The notes below the pieces were generated by a model. That model made no database searches, was not told where the DNA came from, and was given only the letters and a program-made list of their open reading frames with translations. Of a stretch of DNA of 64,000 nt, positions 9,297 to 18,418 are shown piece by piece. The stretch covers positions 62,001 through 126,000 of the forward strand of contig NZ_WVTD01000001.1 in NCBI RefSeq assembly GCF_009856825.1, given 5' to 3'. A program made the position numbers and the translations under genes. Origin of the DNA: Novosphingobium silvae. Its GTDB lineage: Bacteria > Pseudomonadota > Alphaproteobacteria > Sphingomonadales > Sphingomonadaceae. Numbering within the stretch: the stretch's first letter is position 1; each line of letters starts with the position of its first letter.

Positions 9297-10067
9297 ATGC
9301 TTATCGTTGACATCCTTGCCGCCGGTGCGGGCGCGCCGCAGAACAAGTTCGGCTTCATGGAAGCCCTCGAGCAGGGCGGCTTCATCGCCTACGCGACCGT
9401 GATCATCCTGGGCATCATGTCGTTCGGTTCGTTCTACATCCTCTTCACCAAGTGGTTCGAGCAGTCGAAGATCCTTCGCCAGTTCGGCGTCGTGCGCACC
9501 ACCTTCTGGCGCGCTCCGACCCTGCGTGAAGGCGCTGCCAAGCTCGACAAGAACAGCGCATGGCGCCAGATCGTCGACGACGGCCTCGCCGCCGAAGACC
9601 AGCACGCCAAGATGACCGACTCGCTCGAGGCGCATGACTGGCTGCACGGCTCGCTCGCCCGTTCGGAAGCCAGCATCAACGCCCGTCTGGCCGGCGGCCT
9701 GCCCTTCCTCGCCACCGTCGGTGCGACCTCGCCGTTCATCGGTCTGTTCGGTACCGTCGTCGGCATCTACCGCGCACTGATCGCCATCGGTCTTGCCGGT
9801 TCGGCCTCGATCGACAAGGTCGCAGGCCCGGTCGGTGAAGCTCTCATCATGACCGCGCTCGGTCTGCTCGTCGCGGTTCCGGCCGTTCTCGCCTACAACT
9901 ACCTGCAGGCGCGCAACAAGCGCATCGCCGAGCTGCTGACCGGCTTCTCGAACGACGTGCTCGCCAACATTAACTCGAAGGGCGCCGTGAAGCCCGCCAT
10001 CGCCTCCGCTCCCGCGAAGGCCGCTGCGGCTCCGGCCAAGCCGGCCGCCGCTCCGGCCAAGCCGTAA
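9297..10067 (+). CDS. exbB: MotA/TolQ/ExbB-family proton channel protein ExbB
   Basis: The 256-residue inner-membrane protein has three predicted membrane segments, near 25-47, 137-162 and 181-203, the last two including the conserved GATSPFIGLFGTVVGI and ALIMTALGLLVAVPA. With ExbD it forms the proton-driven motor for TonB. A GAGAGG lies before the ATG. The C-terminal 25 residues are a low-complexity Ala-Pro-Lys tail (repeats of AAPAKP), presumably cytoplasmic. Neighbours on both sides confirm an Exb rather than a Tol assignment. Confidence 0.94.
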   Translation: MLIVDILAAGAGAPQNKFGFMEALEQGGFIAYATVIILGIMSFGSFYILFTKWFEQSKILRQFGVVRTTFWRAPTLREGAAKLDKNSAWRQIVDDGLAAEDQHAKMTDSLEAHDWLHGSLARSEASINARLAGGLPFLATVGATSPFIGLFGTVVGIYRALIAIGLAGSASIDKVAGPVGEALIMTALGLLVAVPAVLAYNYLQARNKRIAELLTGFSNDVLANINSKGAVKPAIASAPAKAAAAPAKPAAAPAKP

Positions 10068-10203
10068 GACGCACGGGACCGGCGGGTCGGCTCCGGTTCA
10101 GGCCCGACCCGCGAACCCGTCGGGGCCAACACAAGGGCGGCGGCACGAAGCATGCGAGAGGCCGCCGCCGGCCTCCAGGCAACGCAAGGATTAGGACAAG
10201 ACT

Positions 10204-10737
10204 ATGGCGATATCCACGGGCGGAGGCGGTGCAGATACACCGATGTCCGACATCAACACGACGCCGCTCGTCGACGTCATGCTGGTGCTGCTCATCATCT
10301 TCCTGATCGCGGTTCCGGTCGCGATCCAGACGATCGAGAAGCTGCGTATCCCGGTTGTTGCCGCGGTCGAATCGAAGGACAAGGTCGAAAACCTGCTCCT
10401 CACCGTCTCGACCACGGACAGCTCCGGCCGCAGCGCCGGCGAACCCGGCTACGAAGGCGCGGCTCGCAACGGCGAATGCCGCATCTACTTCAACAACGTC
10501 ACTCCGGTCACCTCGGAAGAGCTGCGCGACCAGGCTTTCAAGCGTCTCGATGCCATCGTGAAGCGTGAAGGCGGCCCGCAGGCCCTGATGGCCAATCCCG
10601 ATCTCATCCCGCAGGTTCACATCCGCGGCGACGTCCAGGCTCCCTGGCGCTGCGTCGCAGGTGCGATCTACAACGTTCAGGTCTCGGGTTATCCGACGGT
10701 TGGCTTCATCACCAACCCGATCGACCCCGCCGGCTGA
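10204..10737 (+). CDS. exbD: ExbD/TolR-family biopolymer transport protein (first copy)
   Basis: The 177-residue protein has a short cytoplasmic N-terminus with the conserved SDINTTPLVDVMLVLLIIF; the Asp at the start of the membrane helix is the proton-carrying residue of the family. A periplasmic domain follows, longer than usual, with a Cys-containing loop (GECRIYF) and another Cys in PWRCVAGAI. It is the first of two consecutive exbD genes. Two ExbDs with one ExbB suggest a heteromeric or specialised stator. Confidence 0.92.
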   Translation: MAISTGGGGADTPMSDINTTPLVDVMLVLLIIFLIAVPVAIQTIEKLRIPVVAAVESKDKVENLLLTVSTTDSSGRSAGEPGYEGAARNGECRIYFNNVTPVTSEELRDQAFKRLDAIVKREGGPQALMANPDLIPQVHIRGDVQAPWRCVAGAIYNVQVSGYPTVGFITNPIDPAG

Positions 10738-10765
10738 CGTTCGGCAGGAACAGGAGTAAACTCTC

Positions 10766-11200
10766 ATGGCAATGTCAGGCGGCAAGGATGATGGCGCCCC
10801 GATGATGGACATGAACACGACGCCGTTGATCGACGTCATGCTCGTGCTCCTCATCATGTTCATCATCACCATCCCGGTTGCGACCCACTCGATCGACATC
10901 GACCTGCCGGTCGCGACGCCTCCGACGAACGAGCCGCCGCCGATCGATCCCGTGAAGAACAAGGTCGTTCTCACGGCGGACGAAAAGATCCTGTGGAACG
11001 GCACCCAGATCGACTCAGCGACGCTCACCAACTCGCTTCAGGCCACCACCCGGATGACCCCCGAGCCGGAACTGCAGTTCCAGCCCGAGCCGGAAGCCAG
11101 CTACGAGCTGTCGGCGCAGGTGCTCCAGGTCATCAAGGCCGCGGAAGTCACCAAGTTCGGCTTCGTCGGAAACGAACAGTTCGCGACTTTCGGCAAGTAA
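10766..11200 (+). CDS. exbD: ExbD/TolR-family biopolymer transport protein (second copy)
   Basis: The 144-residue protein has DMNTTPLIDVMLVLLIMF at the start of its single membrane helix, with the functional Asp kept, and a periplasmic domain near the standard ExbD length. CAGGAG lies about ten bases before the ATG, and the gene follows the first exbD by 28 bases. It lacks the Cys-containing insertion of the first copy, so the paralogues have diverged and are probably not interchangeable. A strong terminator follows, closing the operon. Confidence 0.92.
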   Translation: MAMSGGKDDGAPMMDMNTTPLIDVMLVLLIMFIITIPVATHSIDIDLPVATPPTNEPPPIDPVKNKVVLTADEKILWNGTQIDSATLTNSLQATTRMTPEPELQFQPEPEASYELSAQVLQVIKAAEVTKFGFVGNEQFATFGK

Positions 11201-11236
11201 GCCGGGTTCAAAGACTGGTCCCCGCAAGGGACACCC

Positions 11237-11266
11237 AAAAGGGGCGGAGCGATCCGCCCCTTTTTT
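11237..11266 (+). terminator. Rho-independent terminator of the tonB-exbBDD operon
   Basis: AAAAGGGGCGGA pairs with TCCGCCCCTTTT across a four-base loop and is followed by further T's. It lies 36 bases after the second exbD stop. The symmetric A/T flanks mean it could also stop transcription arriving on the other strand from the helicase gene. Confidence 0.9.
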
Positions 11267-11365
11267 GTTGAGGACCCTCCCGGCCTCCTGTTCGGTGGGC
11301 CCCTCGATGGCGCTCCCCATCTGATCGCGGCTCGCAGCCCGGCGGGAGCCGCAGCGCGTTTGCGC

Positions 11366-13837
11366 TCACTCGCCCTCTTCTTCCTCCATCGCCGGGTCGA
11401 CCCGCATGGCGACCGAGGCAAGGCTCTCGGCCTCCAGCAGGAGGTCGTCGTCCGCCGCGCCCGAGGGCAGGTTCTCACGGCCGATCATCGAAAGCGCGGG
11501 GACCGACAGTGGACTGATCCGCTCCAGACGCACATGGTCGATCTCCTTACCCGCACGGTCGAGGACGTCGGCGACGCGGCCCACGTCCGTCATGCGGGCA
11601 CGCGCATCGGCCCATGCGGCCTGTATCAGCAGATGGTCGGGCTCGTATTTGCGCAATACGTCGTAGATGAGGTCGGTGGAGAACGTGACCTGCCTTCCAG
11701 ACTTGCGCTTGCCCGGCTGCTGCCGCTCCACCAGACCCGAAATCACCGCAACCTCGCGGAAGGCCCGGCGCAGCAGGTACGATTGCTGCACCCAGTCTAC
11801 GAACTCGTGCGTGAGGATGTCGGGCGACAGCAGGATGGCCGGGTCCTCCACCGGCTTCAGTCCCCACACGATCAGCGTGTAGTCGGTCGCCACGAAGCCC
11901 AGCGGCCCAAGGCCCCTTGCCTCCATGCGCCGGGTGACGAGCATCCCCAGCGACTGGTTCGCATTCCAGCCCTCGAAAGTGTAGTAACTCGTGTACTCCA
12001 GCCCGCGATGGGGGAAGCTCTCGACCAGCAGGCGTCCCGGCGCGGGCAGGTGCGAGCGCCAGTCCTGAACCTCCAGCCATTCGCGCACGTCGTCGGGGAA
12101 CCGCGACCACCCGGCCCTGTCCGACAGCATGGCGCGCACCCGGTCGGCAAGGTGGGTGGAGATCGGCAGGCGCTGTCCGGAATAGCTGGGGATGGTGGCC
12201 GAACGCCTGGCGGCCCGCACGATCAGTTCCAGATCCTTCAACCCCTCCACCTCGAGGTCCATCCCTGCGAACCGGAAGGTATCGCCGGGTTCCAGGCTGG
12301 CTCCGAAGCCCTCTTCGACCTTGCCCAGCGAGCGCCCGTTCCGGAAGCGAACGTCGAGCATCTCGGCATCGACGATGATCCCTGCATTCAGGCGGTGGCG
12401 TGCGGCATGCTCCGGGTGGGTGAGGCGCCATGTCCCGTCGCGGTCGCGCACGATGCGGCGGAACCGGTCGTAGGAGCGCAGCGCATACCCACCGGTCGCC
12501 ACGAACTCGAGCACGCGCGAGAACGTATCTTCCTCGATCCAGGCATAGGACAGCGCGGAGCGTATCTCGGCCCGCAGGTCGTCCTCGCGGAAGGGCCCGG
12601 CGCAGGCCACGGCCATGACATGCTGCGCCAGCACGTCGAGCCCGCCGGGGCGGAACGGATCGCCGTCGCGCTGGCCTTCGCGCACGGCCTGCTGCGCCGC
12701 GAAGGCCTCGAGGAACTCGAAGCGGTTGCCCGGCACAAGCACGGCCTCGCTGGGCGTATCAAGCCGGTGATTGGCACGTCCGATACGCTGCAGCAGGCGC
12801 GAGGAGCCCTTGGGCGCGCCCATCTGCACGACCAGGTCGATGTCTCCCCAGTCGATCCCGAGGTCGAGGCTGGCGGTGCATACCAACGCTCGCAGCTTTC
12901 CGTCCGCCATTGCCGCTTCCACCTTGCGGCGCGCTTCGCGGGAGAGCGAGCCGTGGTGGATGCCGATCGGCAGGTTGCCCTCGTTCGCATCCCAGAGTTC
13001 CTGGAAGATGTATTCGGCAAGGAACCGCGTGTTGGTGAAGACCAGCGTCGTGCGGTGCGCCCGGATCTGCTCGATCAGTTGCGGGATCGCCCAGGTGGCT
13101 GCGTGGCCGCTCCAGGGAATGCGCTCCTCGCGCGGTAGCAGGATGTCGACCTCCGGTTCGGCGCCGGGCTCGCCATGGACCAGTTCCACACTGTCGATCT
13201 CGCCCCAGGGCGCAAGCCAGGCGCGATATTCGTCCGGATCGGCCAGCGTCGCGGAAAGCGCGGCGCGCTGAAGGGCGGGGTTGATCGCCTGGAGCCGGGA
13301 GAGAGCCAGCGCCAGCAGATCGCCGCGCTTGCCCGTGGCGAAGGCGTGGACTTCGTCGATCACCACCCGCTGCAGCCCGGCGAAGAGTTTGCCCGCCTCG
13401 GGATAGCTCAGCAGCAGCGAAAGCGATTCGGGCGTGGTCAGCAGGACGTGGGGGGGGCGGCTGCGCTGGCGTGCCTTGCGGTCGGACGGCGTGTCGCCGC
13501 TTCGGGTTTCGACCCGGATCGGCAGGCCGATTTCCTCGATCGGCGCAAGCAGGTTGCGCTGCACGTCGGTGGCCAGCGCCTTCAGGGGCGAGACGTAGAG
13601 CGTGTGCAGGCCCTCGGGCGCGGGCACGCCGTCTAGCCGGGAAGAGCAGAACGCGGCGAGCGTCGGCAGGAAGCCCGAGAGTGTCTTGCCCGCACCCGTG
13701 TCGGCGACGAGTAGGGCGTGCTGCCCCCGGTCGTCCGCCTCCAGCATTGCCGCCTGGTGGCGCCGGACCCGCCATCCACGCGCATCGAACCAGGCGGCGA
13801 TCTCGGGAGGGACGGAGCCGGGCGCGTTCGTGTTCAT
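11366..13837 (-). CDS. Ligase-associated-type DEXH-box DNA helicase (Lhr-like)
   Basis: A superfamily 2 helicase of about 823 residues. It has Walker A ADTGAGKTLSGF near residue 50, DEVHAF (motif II), SATLADP (motif III), a RecA2 domain with TNTRFLAE, CTASLDLGIDWGDIDLV and RIGRANHR (motif VI), and a long C-terminal Lhr-like region ending in an acidic tail. It resembles the helicase usually encoded with an ATP-dependent DNA ligase, an exonuclease and a phosphoesterase in a DNA-repair cluster. None of these partners is adjacent: exbD lies on one side and a phosphohexomutase on the other. The frame opens at 13855, but the ATG at 13837 fits the family N-terminus better. Confidence 0.88.
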   Translation of the reverse strand: MNTNAPGSVPPEIAAWFDARGWRVRRHQAAMLEADDRGQHALLVADTGAGKTLSGFLPTLAAFCSSRLDGVPAPEGLHTLYVSPLKALATDVQRNLLAPIEEIGLPIRVETRSGDTPSDRKARQRSRPPHVLLTTPESLSLLLSYPEAGKLFAGLQRVVIDEVHAFATGKRGDLLALALSRLQAINPALQRAALSATLADPDEYRAWLAPWGEIDSVELVHGEPGAEPEVDILLPREERIPWSGHAATWAIPQLIEQIRAHRTTLVFTNTRFLAEYIFQELWDANEGNLPIGIHHGSLSREARRKVEAAMADGKLRALVCTASLDLGIDWGDIDLVVQMGAPKGSSRLLQRIGRANHRLDTPSEAVLVPGNRFEFLEAFAAQQAVREGQRDGDPFRPGGLDVLAQHVMAVACAGPFREDDLRAEIRSALSYAWIEEDTFSRVLEFVATGGYALRSYDRFRRIVRDRDGTWRLTHPEHAARHRLNAGIIVDAEMLDVRFRNGRSLGKVEEGFGASLEPGDTFRFAGMDLEVEGLKDLELIVRAARRSATIPSYSGQRLPISTHLADRVRAMLSDRAGWSRFPDDVREWLEVQDWRSHLPAPGRLLVESFPHRGLEYTSYYTFEGWNANQSLGMLVTRRMEARGLGPLGFVATDYTLIVWGLKPVEDPAILLSPDILTHEFVDWVQQSYLLRRAFREVAVISGLVERQQPGKRKSGRQVTFSTDLIYDVLRKYEPDHLLIQAAWADARARMTDVGRVADVLDRAGKEIDHVRLERISPLSVPALSMIGRENLPSGAADDDLLLEAESLASVAMRVDPAMEEEEGE

Positions 13838-13921
13838 GCAGCGGAGGAGGAGCATATCGGCACGAGGAAGGAAAGCACCGCGCGCCAGCGAGGTTGCACG
13901 GTCGCCCGCGTCCCCGCCGCG

Positions 13922-15352
13922 TCAGCCGTGGCCGCCCTTGCCGTCGCCCGCCCGCTTCACTCCCGAGAGGGCGAGTTGCCCGTCGATCTCGGCGACGAGC
14001 CGCGCGAGGCCATCGGCCGTGGCGCTCTCGGCACGGGCAGTGAGCGCAGCCTGCGTGTTCGAGGCTCGCAGCAGCCACCAGCCCTCACCTGTCTCCACGC
14101 GCACCCCGTCGAGCGCGTTCGCCCGCAGCCCCGTGGCCGCAAGCCTTTCGCGCACCTCCTCCACCACGGCGAACTTGCGATCCTCGGGCACGGCGAAGCG
14201 CAGTTCGGGGGTGTTGTGCATGACCGGCATGGTATCGCGTAGCTGCGCAACGGAGCGGTTGAACCGGGCACACGCGGCGATCAGCCTGACAGCGGCGTAG
14301 AGGCCATCGTCGAAGCCGAATGCATCGTCGGCGAAGAAGAAGTGCCCGCTCGTCTCGCCGCCCAGCAGCGCGCCCGTCGCCTTCATTCTGGACTTGATGT
14401 GCGAGTGCCCGGAGGGCGACATCTGGGCCGTCCCGCCCAGTTCGCGCACCGTGTCGAAGACGGCGGCGGAGGCCTTGACGTCCGCGATCACCGTCGCTCC
14501 CGGGCGCCGCGCCAGCAGGTCGCGGGCAAAGATCATGAGCAACCCGTCTGCGTCGAGGACCCGCCCCTGCCCGTCGACGATGCCGAGCCGGTCCGCATCG
14601 CCGTCGAAAGCCGCACCGAAGTCGAGCTTCTTGGCCGCGACGAGCGCCTGCAGGTCTGCAAGGTTGGCCTCGATCGTCGGATCGGGATGGTGATTGGGAA
14701 ACCGCCCGTCCACTTCGGAGTGAAGCAGATGGTGTTCGCCAGGCAATCGCGAGACGAGCATTTCAAGCGCAGGCCCCGCCGCGCCATTGCCCGCGTCCCA
14801 ACCCACGCGAAGGCTGCCGAGGTCGTGCGGATCGATACCGGAAAGCCCTTCGAGCAGCCAGTCGACGTAAGCGGGCAGGATGTCGCGCTGCTCGATCCTG
14901 CCGGGACTGCGGGGCGCCGGCGCCCCGTCCGTCGCTTCGAGGCGGCGAATGTCGGCGCCGAAGAACGGCCGCCCGCCAAGTACCATCTTGAAGCCGTTGT
15001 GATCGCGGGGATTGTGGCTGCCAGTTACCTGAACGCCGCCCTGCACCTCTGGGGTTGATGCCTCCGCGAAATAGAGCATGGGCGTGGGGCCAAGCCCGAT
15101 GCGGATGACCGTCACGCCCGCTTTGACGAACCCTTCGACGAGCGCGGCTTCCAGATCCGGCGAACTGAGCCGCCCGTCGCGGCCGACGACGACACGGGGC
15201 TCTTTGCCTGCGGCAATCGCCGTGTCCGCCACAATCGCGCCGAACCGCGCGCCGATCGCCCGGGCATCGGCCTCGAACAGCGTCTCGCCGTAGACGCCGC
15301 GAATGTCGTATTCGCGCAGGATCGAAGGATGAAAGACGTGGGGCTGCATCAT
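13922..15352 (-). CDS. Phosphomannomutase/phosphoglucomutase
   Basis: The 476-residue alpha-D-phosphohexomutase interconverts hexose 6- and 1-phosphates for nucleotide-sugar and exopolysaccharide synthesis. It opens with FHPSILREYDIRGVYG and has the catalytic phosphoserine motif VTGSHNPRDHNGFK, the metal loop DGDADRLGIVD and the sugar-binding GGETSGHFFF. It matches the PgmG/AlgC type. The frame extends 24 codons upstream, but the paired ATGs at 15352/15349 match the family start. Confidence 0.93.
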   Translation of the reverse strand: MMQPHVFHPSILREYDIRGVYGETLFEADARAIGARFGAIVADTAIAAGKEPRVVVGRDGRLSSPDLEAALVEGFVKAGVTVIRIGLGPTPMLYFAEASTPEVQGGVQVTGSHNPRDHNGFKMVLGGRPFFGADIRRLEATDGAPAPRSPGRIEQRDILPAYVDWLLEGLSGIDPHDLGSLRVGWDAGNGAAGPALEMLVSRLPGEHHLLHSEVDGRFPNHHPDPTIEANLADLQALVAAKKLDFGAAFDGDADRLGIVDGQGRVLDADGLLMIFARDLLARRPGATVIADVKASAAVFDTVRELGGTAQMSPSGHSHIKSRMKATGALLGGETSGHFFFADDAFGFDDGLYAAVRLIAACARFNRSVAQLRDTMPVMHNTPELRFAVPEDRKFAVVEEVRERLAATGLRANALDGVRVETGEGWWLLRASNTQAALTARAESATADGLARLVAEIDGQLALSGVKRAGDGKGGHG

Positions 15353-15481
15353 CCTCCATCTGTGCCCCAGGGCCGCCACCGCAGGCAAGCGCGCATCGGG
15401 AGGTGAAGGGCATCGAAGCGCCAACTTCCCCCCATTGCCGCAACGACCCTGCCTCCGATGATCTGACGCGACGCGCCCCGC

Positions 15482-15975
15482 TCAAACCTCGCGAAGCCAG
15501 GCGTCGAAAGCCGATACCTCGCGCAGGCGGTTGTTCACGAAGACGCCGAGATAGGAGCGGTCCTCCACCGCGAAAAACGCGGGCGAGGGCACTGTGCAAC
15601 TGTCTCCCGAAGCCTCCACCTCGCTGATTTCGGCGTAGTACCGGTCGCGGCGCAGGGTGAACTGGTAGAGGCCGAGCCCGCGCTCGCCTTTCAGCATGTT
15701 CGTTTCCTCCAGGCGCACGGGTGCCCGGTCGCGCTTGCCTGCCGAGAGGGTCCAGCCCCGGATGAGGGCCAGGTCTTCAACCGGACTGCGTGCCGGGTAA
15801 TCGAGGATGCGATCGATGACGTCGTTGTCGAAGCGCACGCCCAGTTCGTCGGCGCGCTGCGCCACGGCATCGTCATCAAGGCCCGGCGCTTCGTTTATCA
15901 GCCGCACGAGCCTGCCAAGAGAGCGGCGGCAGCGGCGCCGATCCCCGGCAACAGCATGCGGCGTGATACGGGCAT
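15482..15975 (-). pseudogene. Lipoprotein gene apparently broken by a frameshift
   Basis: Two frames look like one gene. The ATG at 15975 follows a strong GGGAGGG ribosome-binding site and encodes a textbook lipoprotein signal (basic VSRR, hydrophobic LLPGIGAAAAALLAG, lipobox LAGSC), then hits TGA at 15900..15898. A second frame runs from about 15907 to 15482 (141 codons) with LINEAPGLDDDAV, RILDYPARSP, FFAVEDRSYLGVFVNNRLREV, but its only nearby start, a GTG at 15907, has no ribosome-binding site. One extra base just after the lipobox would fuse them into a protein of about 164 residues. It is either a real inactivating frameshift or a sequence error; family unknown. Confidence 0.7.
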
Positions 15976-16021
15976 CGTCCCTCCCCCCGCCGCGCTGCGG
16001 CTACATCCGGGTGCCGCGCCG

Positions 16022-16309
16022 TCAGACCTCTGCCGGAAGCTGCGCCAGCAGGACGTCGCGCGCGGCGTTTGCTTCGTGGACCTGTTCGCTGCTGCCGCCC
16101 CGGTCCGGATGGACGAGAGCCACGCGCCGCCGGTGCGCCTCCACGATCTCGCGGCGGCTTGCGCCCGCCTCGATGCCGAGCAGCGCCCTTGCCCGCGCGG
16201 CCTCGAACGAAAGGGCGCTTCGCGGGGTCTTCGCCTGCCAGGGCCAGCGGCCCGAGTAAAGGCGCCAGGCGATGCAGGCCAGCGCGACCAGCCAGAGCAG
16301 TTTCACCAC
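16022..16309 (-). CDS. Membrane-anchored J-domain protein
   Basis: The 95-residue protein has one N-terminal hydrophobic segment (LLWLVALACIAW) and a C-terminal truncated J domain: ARALLGIEAGASRREIVEAHRRRVALVHPDRGG, with the HPD tripeptide that stimulates DnaK ATPase. It resembles small DnaJ-like membrane proteins of alphaproteobacteria related to the TIM14/Pam18 type. It starts at tandem GTG codons (16309 and 16306) immediately after the mipZ stop, so it is probably translated from the mipZ transcript. Confidence 0.8.
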   Translation of the reverse strand: MVKLLWLVALACIAWRLYSGRWPWQAKTPRSALSFEAARARALLGIEAGASRREIVEAHRRRVALVHPDRGGSSEQVHEANAARDVLLAQLPAEV

Positions 16310-16313
16310 CGGG

Positions 16314-17189
16314 TCACGCGCCTGCCGCGAGCGCCGCTTCGCCGGCCCCGCGCTCGGGTATGGGCAGGTTCAGGCCCGCCAGGAGGCCGCGCACTTCCTG
16401 CCGGGCAACGAGATGGCTGGTGCCAAGGTCGCCCAGATGGCCCTTGTCGAGCAGCGTCAGGCCCGAAGGGAACAGCTCGCGGAAGATGACGCGCTCCGAA
16501 AGGCCGCCCGCGATGCGGAAGCCGGCACGCTTCGACAGTTCCTGTAGCGCTCCGTCGATGCGGCGCATGTTGCGCGCTTCCACGTGCTGCACGCGGTTCC
16601 TCACCACCACCCAGTCGAGATCGCGCCGACCCTCGTTGATGGTCTTGAGACCGCGCTTCTTGCGCGCTTCCCACATGACCTCCGCGTAGAAGGACAGCCG
16701 CTTGACCCGGAAGGTCTCGCTGTCGACCTGACCGAGGAGATCGAAGTCGACGAAGCTGTCGTTGAGCGGGGTGACCAGCGTGTCGGCGGTGGTGGCGACA
16801 TGGCGGGCGAACGCATCGTCGCGGCCCGGAGTGTCGAACACGAGGAAGTCAAATCCTTCCGCGATCTGCTCGGCGAGATCGTCCAGTTCATCGACATCGT
16901 CGCCATCGTAGACCGCGAAGCGCGCGCCGGGCAGCGCGATGTCGCGCTTGCGCTCGGTTTCCACCCGGTTCTCCAGATAGCGGAAGAGGGTGCGCTGGCG
17001 CGGATCGAGGTCGATGCACGCGACATTCGCGCCCTGATAGGCAAGCGCGATGGCGACATGGACGGCGGTGGTGGACTTGCCGGTGCCGCCCTTCTCGTTG
17101 GCGAAGACGATGCGATGCGCTGTCACGGGACCGATACGCTTTCCTGCTGCGGCGCGAAGGACAGGTCCTTGGGCCGACGTTTCAAACAT
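16314..17189 (-). CDS. mipZ: ParA-family ATPase, MipZ-like division-plane regulator
   Basis: The 291-residue protein has the deviant Walker A NEKGGTGKST (31-40), IDLDPRQRTL, FLVFDTPGRDD and the MipZ-specific stretch TPLNDSFVDFDLLGQVD, plus SERVIFRELFPSGLTLLD near the end. In Caulobacter MipZ forms a gradient from the poles with ParB and inhibits FtsZ, placing the septum at midcell. The ATG at 17189 has GGGGGC before it; a GTG at the start of the Walker domain is the alternative. It is divergent from panC and followed by the J-domain gene. Confidence 0.92.
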   Translation of the reverse strand: MFETSAQGPVLRAAAGKRIGPVTAHRIVFANEKGGTGKSTTAVHVAIALAYQGANVACIDLDPRQRTLFRYLENRVETERKRDIALPGARFAVYDGDDVDELDDLAEQIAEGFDFLVFDTPGRDDAFARHVATTADTLVTPLNDSFVDFDLLGQVDSETFRVKRLSFYAEVMWEARKKRGLKTINEGRRDLDWVVVRNRVQHVEARNMRRIDGALQELSKRAGFRIAGGLSERVIFRELFPSGLTLLDKGHLGDLGTSHLVARQEVRGLLAGLNLPIPERGAGEAALAAGA

Positions 17190-17270
17190 TGCCCCCAGAA
17201 GCGCGCCGGGTCTAGAGAACCACCCGCGCGCCTGCCGGTCGCGGCCATCATACTGGAGCAGTGAACCCCA

Positions 17271-18134
17271 ATGCAAACCGTCCACACCCTTGATCCACTG
17301 CGCAGTGCCGTCGCCGCCCTGCGCGAGGCCGGGCCGGTTGCCCTGGTGCCAACGATGGGCGCGCTCCATGAAGGGCATCTGACACTCGTGCGCGAGGCCC
17401 GCAGGCACGCGCGGGGCGTGGTGGTGTCGATCTTCGTGAACCCGCTGCAGTTCGGCGCCGGAGAAGACCTGGACGCCTACCCCCGCCAGCTTGCGCGCGA
17501 TTCGGCCTTGCTCGAGGCGGAGGGCGTGGACGTGCTCTGGGCCCCCACGGTGGAGGCGATGTACCCCGCGGGCTTCTCGTCCAACATCTCCGTTGCGGGC
17601 GTGAGCGAGGGCCTGTGCGGCGGCGCGCGCCCCGGGCATTTCGATGGCGTGGCGACCGTCGTGTGCAAGCTGTTCAACCAGGTCATGCCGGACGTTGCGC
17701 TGTTCGGCGAGAAGGACTGGCAGCAGCTCGCCGTGATCCGCCGCATGGCCCGCGACCTCGACCTGACGCGCCCGGCGGCCGATGCGATCCTCGGGGTCGA
17801 GACGGTCCGGGAGGAGGACGGCCTCGCCCGCTCCTCGCGCAACGCCTACCTCTCGCCCGAAGAGCGGGAGGCGGCCGTCGCCCTGCCGCGCGCCATGCAC
17901 CGCGCAATCGCCGGGATCGAGAACGGCGAAGACGTCGCGCAGGCGCTTGAGGCGCTGAAAGCCGAAATCATCGCCGGCGGCTTCGCCTCGGTCGACTATG
18001 CCGAGCTTCGCGACGCGGAGAGCCTGGCCACGCTGAACGCCCGGGCGAGCCGCCCCATGCGCCTGCTGGCAGCCGCGCGGATCGGGCCGGCACGGCTCAT
18101 CGACAACATGCCGGTTGCCGCCGCCCCGCAGTGA
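17271..18134 (+). CDS. panC: Pantoate--beta-alanine ligase
   Basis: The 287-residue enzyme joins pantoate and beta-alanine with ATP in pantothenate/coenzyme A synthesis. Key motifs are PTMGALHEGH (27-36, HxxH nucleotide-binding), FVNPLQFGAGED, HFDGVATVV, GEKDWQQLAVI and SSRNAYLSPEER. Length and ends are typical. It starts at the ATG at 17271, divergently from mipZ with an 81-base gap, so both promoters must be compact. No other pan gene is nearby. Confidence 0.97.
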   Translation: MQTVHTLDPLRSAVAALREAGPVALVPTMGALHEGHLTLVREARRHARGVVVSIFVNPLQFGAGEDLDAYPRQLARDSALLEAEGVDVLWAPTVEAMYPAGFSSNISVAGVSEGLCGGARPGHFDGVATVVCKLFNQVMPDVALFGEKDWQQLAVIRRMARDLDLTRPAADAILGVETVREEDGLARSSRNAYLSPEEREAAVALPRAMHRAIAGIENGEDVAQALEALKAEIIAGGFASVDYAELRDAESLATLNARASRPMRLLAAARIGPARLIDNMPVAAAPQ

Positions 18135-18418
18135 CCAGGCGCCCGGACTCCTGACCCGCCCACCTCTTGCGGGAGGGAGGGATGACAGGCATTGTCAGGC
18201 GACCTCGGCGGCGCGCCAGTGTAGGTTCGGGCGGATACGATGGGGGCATCGCCGCCCGCGCATGGGCGCGGCCGCCGTCGCGGGGGAATGGCCATTATCG
18301 ATGCAACGTCCTGCCGGCGCGGCACCAGCGTGCTGATCGCCTTGCAACGCCCCGACACGGGCGGCGGCCTCGCGCACCGGGCCGTCGCGGTCGTTCATGG
18401 CAGAAAGCGCGGCGCACG

